Positions 43,488 through 43,523 of a stretch of 43,523 nucleotides of DNA are shown piece by piece. Within the stretch, counting starts at the first letter, position 1; each line of letters starts with the position of its first letter. The DNA is from a virus, in IMG/VR virus record IMGVR_UViG_3300042936_000932, positions 1 to 43,523 of that record. One strand, 5' to 3'. The translations under genes and the position numbers were made by a program. The notes under the pieces are model-generated. The model ran no database searches. It had not been told where the DNA came from and saw nothing but the letters and a program-made list of their open reading frames with translations.

Positions 43488-43523
43488 CGAACACGTTATG
43501 CTTATAGCGCTTGTTTGGATTCT
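43480..43523 (+). CDS. Start of a further gene, partial
   Basis: GTG at 43480 begins MSSEHVMLIALVWI and is open to the right edge. It overlaps the previous gene by eight bases, and GAGGT lies eight bases upstream. Too short to identify. Confidence 0.35.
   Translation, partial: MSSEHVMLIALVWI

Overview
The window is a large piece (about 43.5 kb, AT-rich) of a tailed double-stranded DNA phage genome with siphovirus-like morphogenesis genes. No integrase, terminase, replication or lysis gene is recognisable, so the ends of the genome lie outside. An actinobacterial host is likely, perhaps a low-GC freshwater actinobacterium. The evidence is a DUF7178-like gene of the kind found in actinophages, a series of promoters matching the actinobacterial RecA-independent DNA-damage consensus (TGTCRGTG-N8-TAnnnT), and many start codons placed 6-7 bases after an extended -10 box, as expected for leaderless mRNAs. 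The host assignment is an inference.

From right to left on the minus strand, 39.5 kb to 1: a small membrane protein; an adsorption-apparatus block (34.0-39.0 kb) with three BppU-like proteins, a PASTA plus thrombospondin-like protein, and shaft proteins; two large repetitive tail fibres (29.4-33.5 kb); and a FN3-(PPFF)n-Hint protein (28.1-29.4 kb). Next comes a 10-kb island (18.5-28.1 kb) with nine prolyl-4-hydroxylase-like 2OG-Fe(II) dioxygenases, one cupin/JmjC-like protein, one short-chain dehydrogenase and two proteins of unknown function. A second FN3-(PPFF)n protein with a third fibre flanks the island on its other side (17.0-18.5 kb). Then follow a 1181-residue minor tail protein (12.9-16.4 kb) and the classical head-tail order: portal, XkdF-like protease with a nested scaffold start, major capsid, connector proteins, major tail protein, two tandem tail-assembly chaperones, and a tape measure protein running off the left edge. 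Strong terminators follow the capsid and the tail-tube genes.

From 39.5 to 43.5 kb the layout changes to very small genes (13-80 codons), several with paired cysteines, and dense regulation. Three perfect DnaA boxes, a G-quadruplex-forming tract, a 22-bp direct repeat, a 20-bp dyad and a strand switch in transcription mark a candidate replication/control region at about 40.0-41.3 kb. Rightward cassettes each consist of terminator, DNA-damage-type promoter and small genes, ending with a DUF7178-like protein.

The most interesting hypothesis is that the dozen or so oxidative enzymes, encoded inside the tail-fibre region and bracketed by two paralogous proline-phenylalanine-repeat proteins, modify virion adsorption proteins, for example by hydroxylating the PPFF repeats. 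A second notable point is that the early genes appear to be driven by promoters of the host PafBC (RecA-independent) DNA-damage type.
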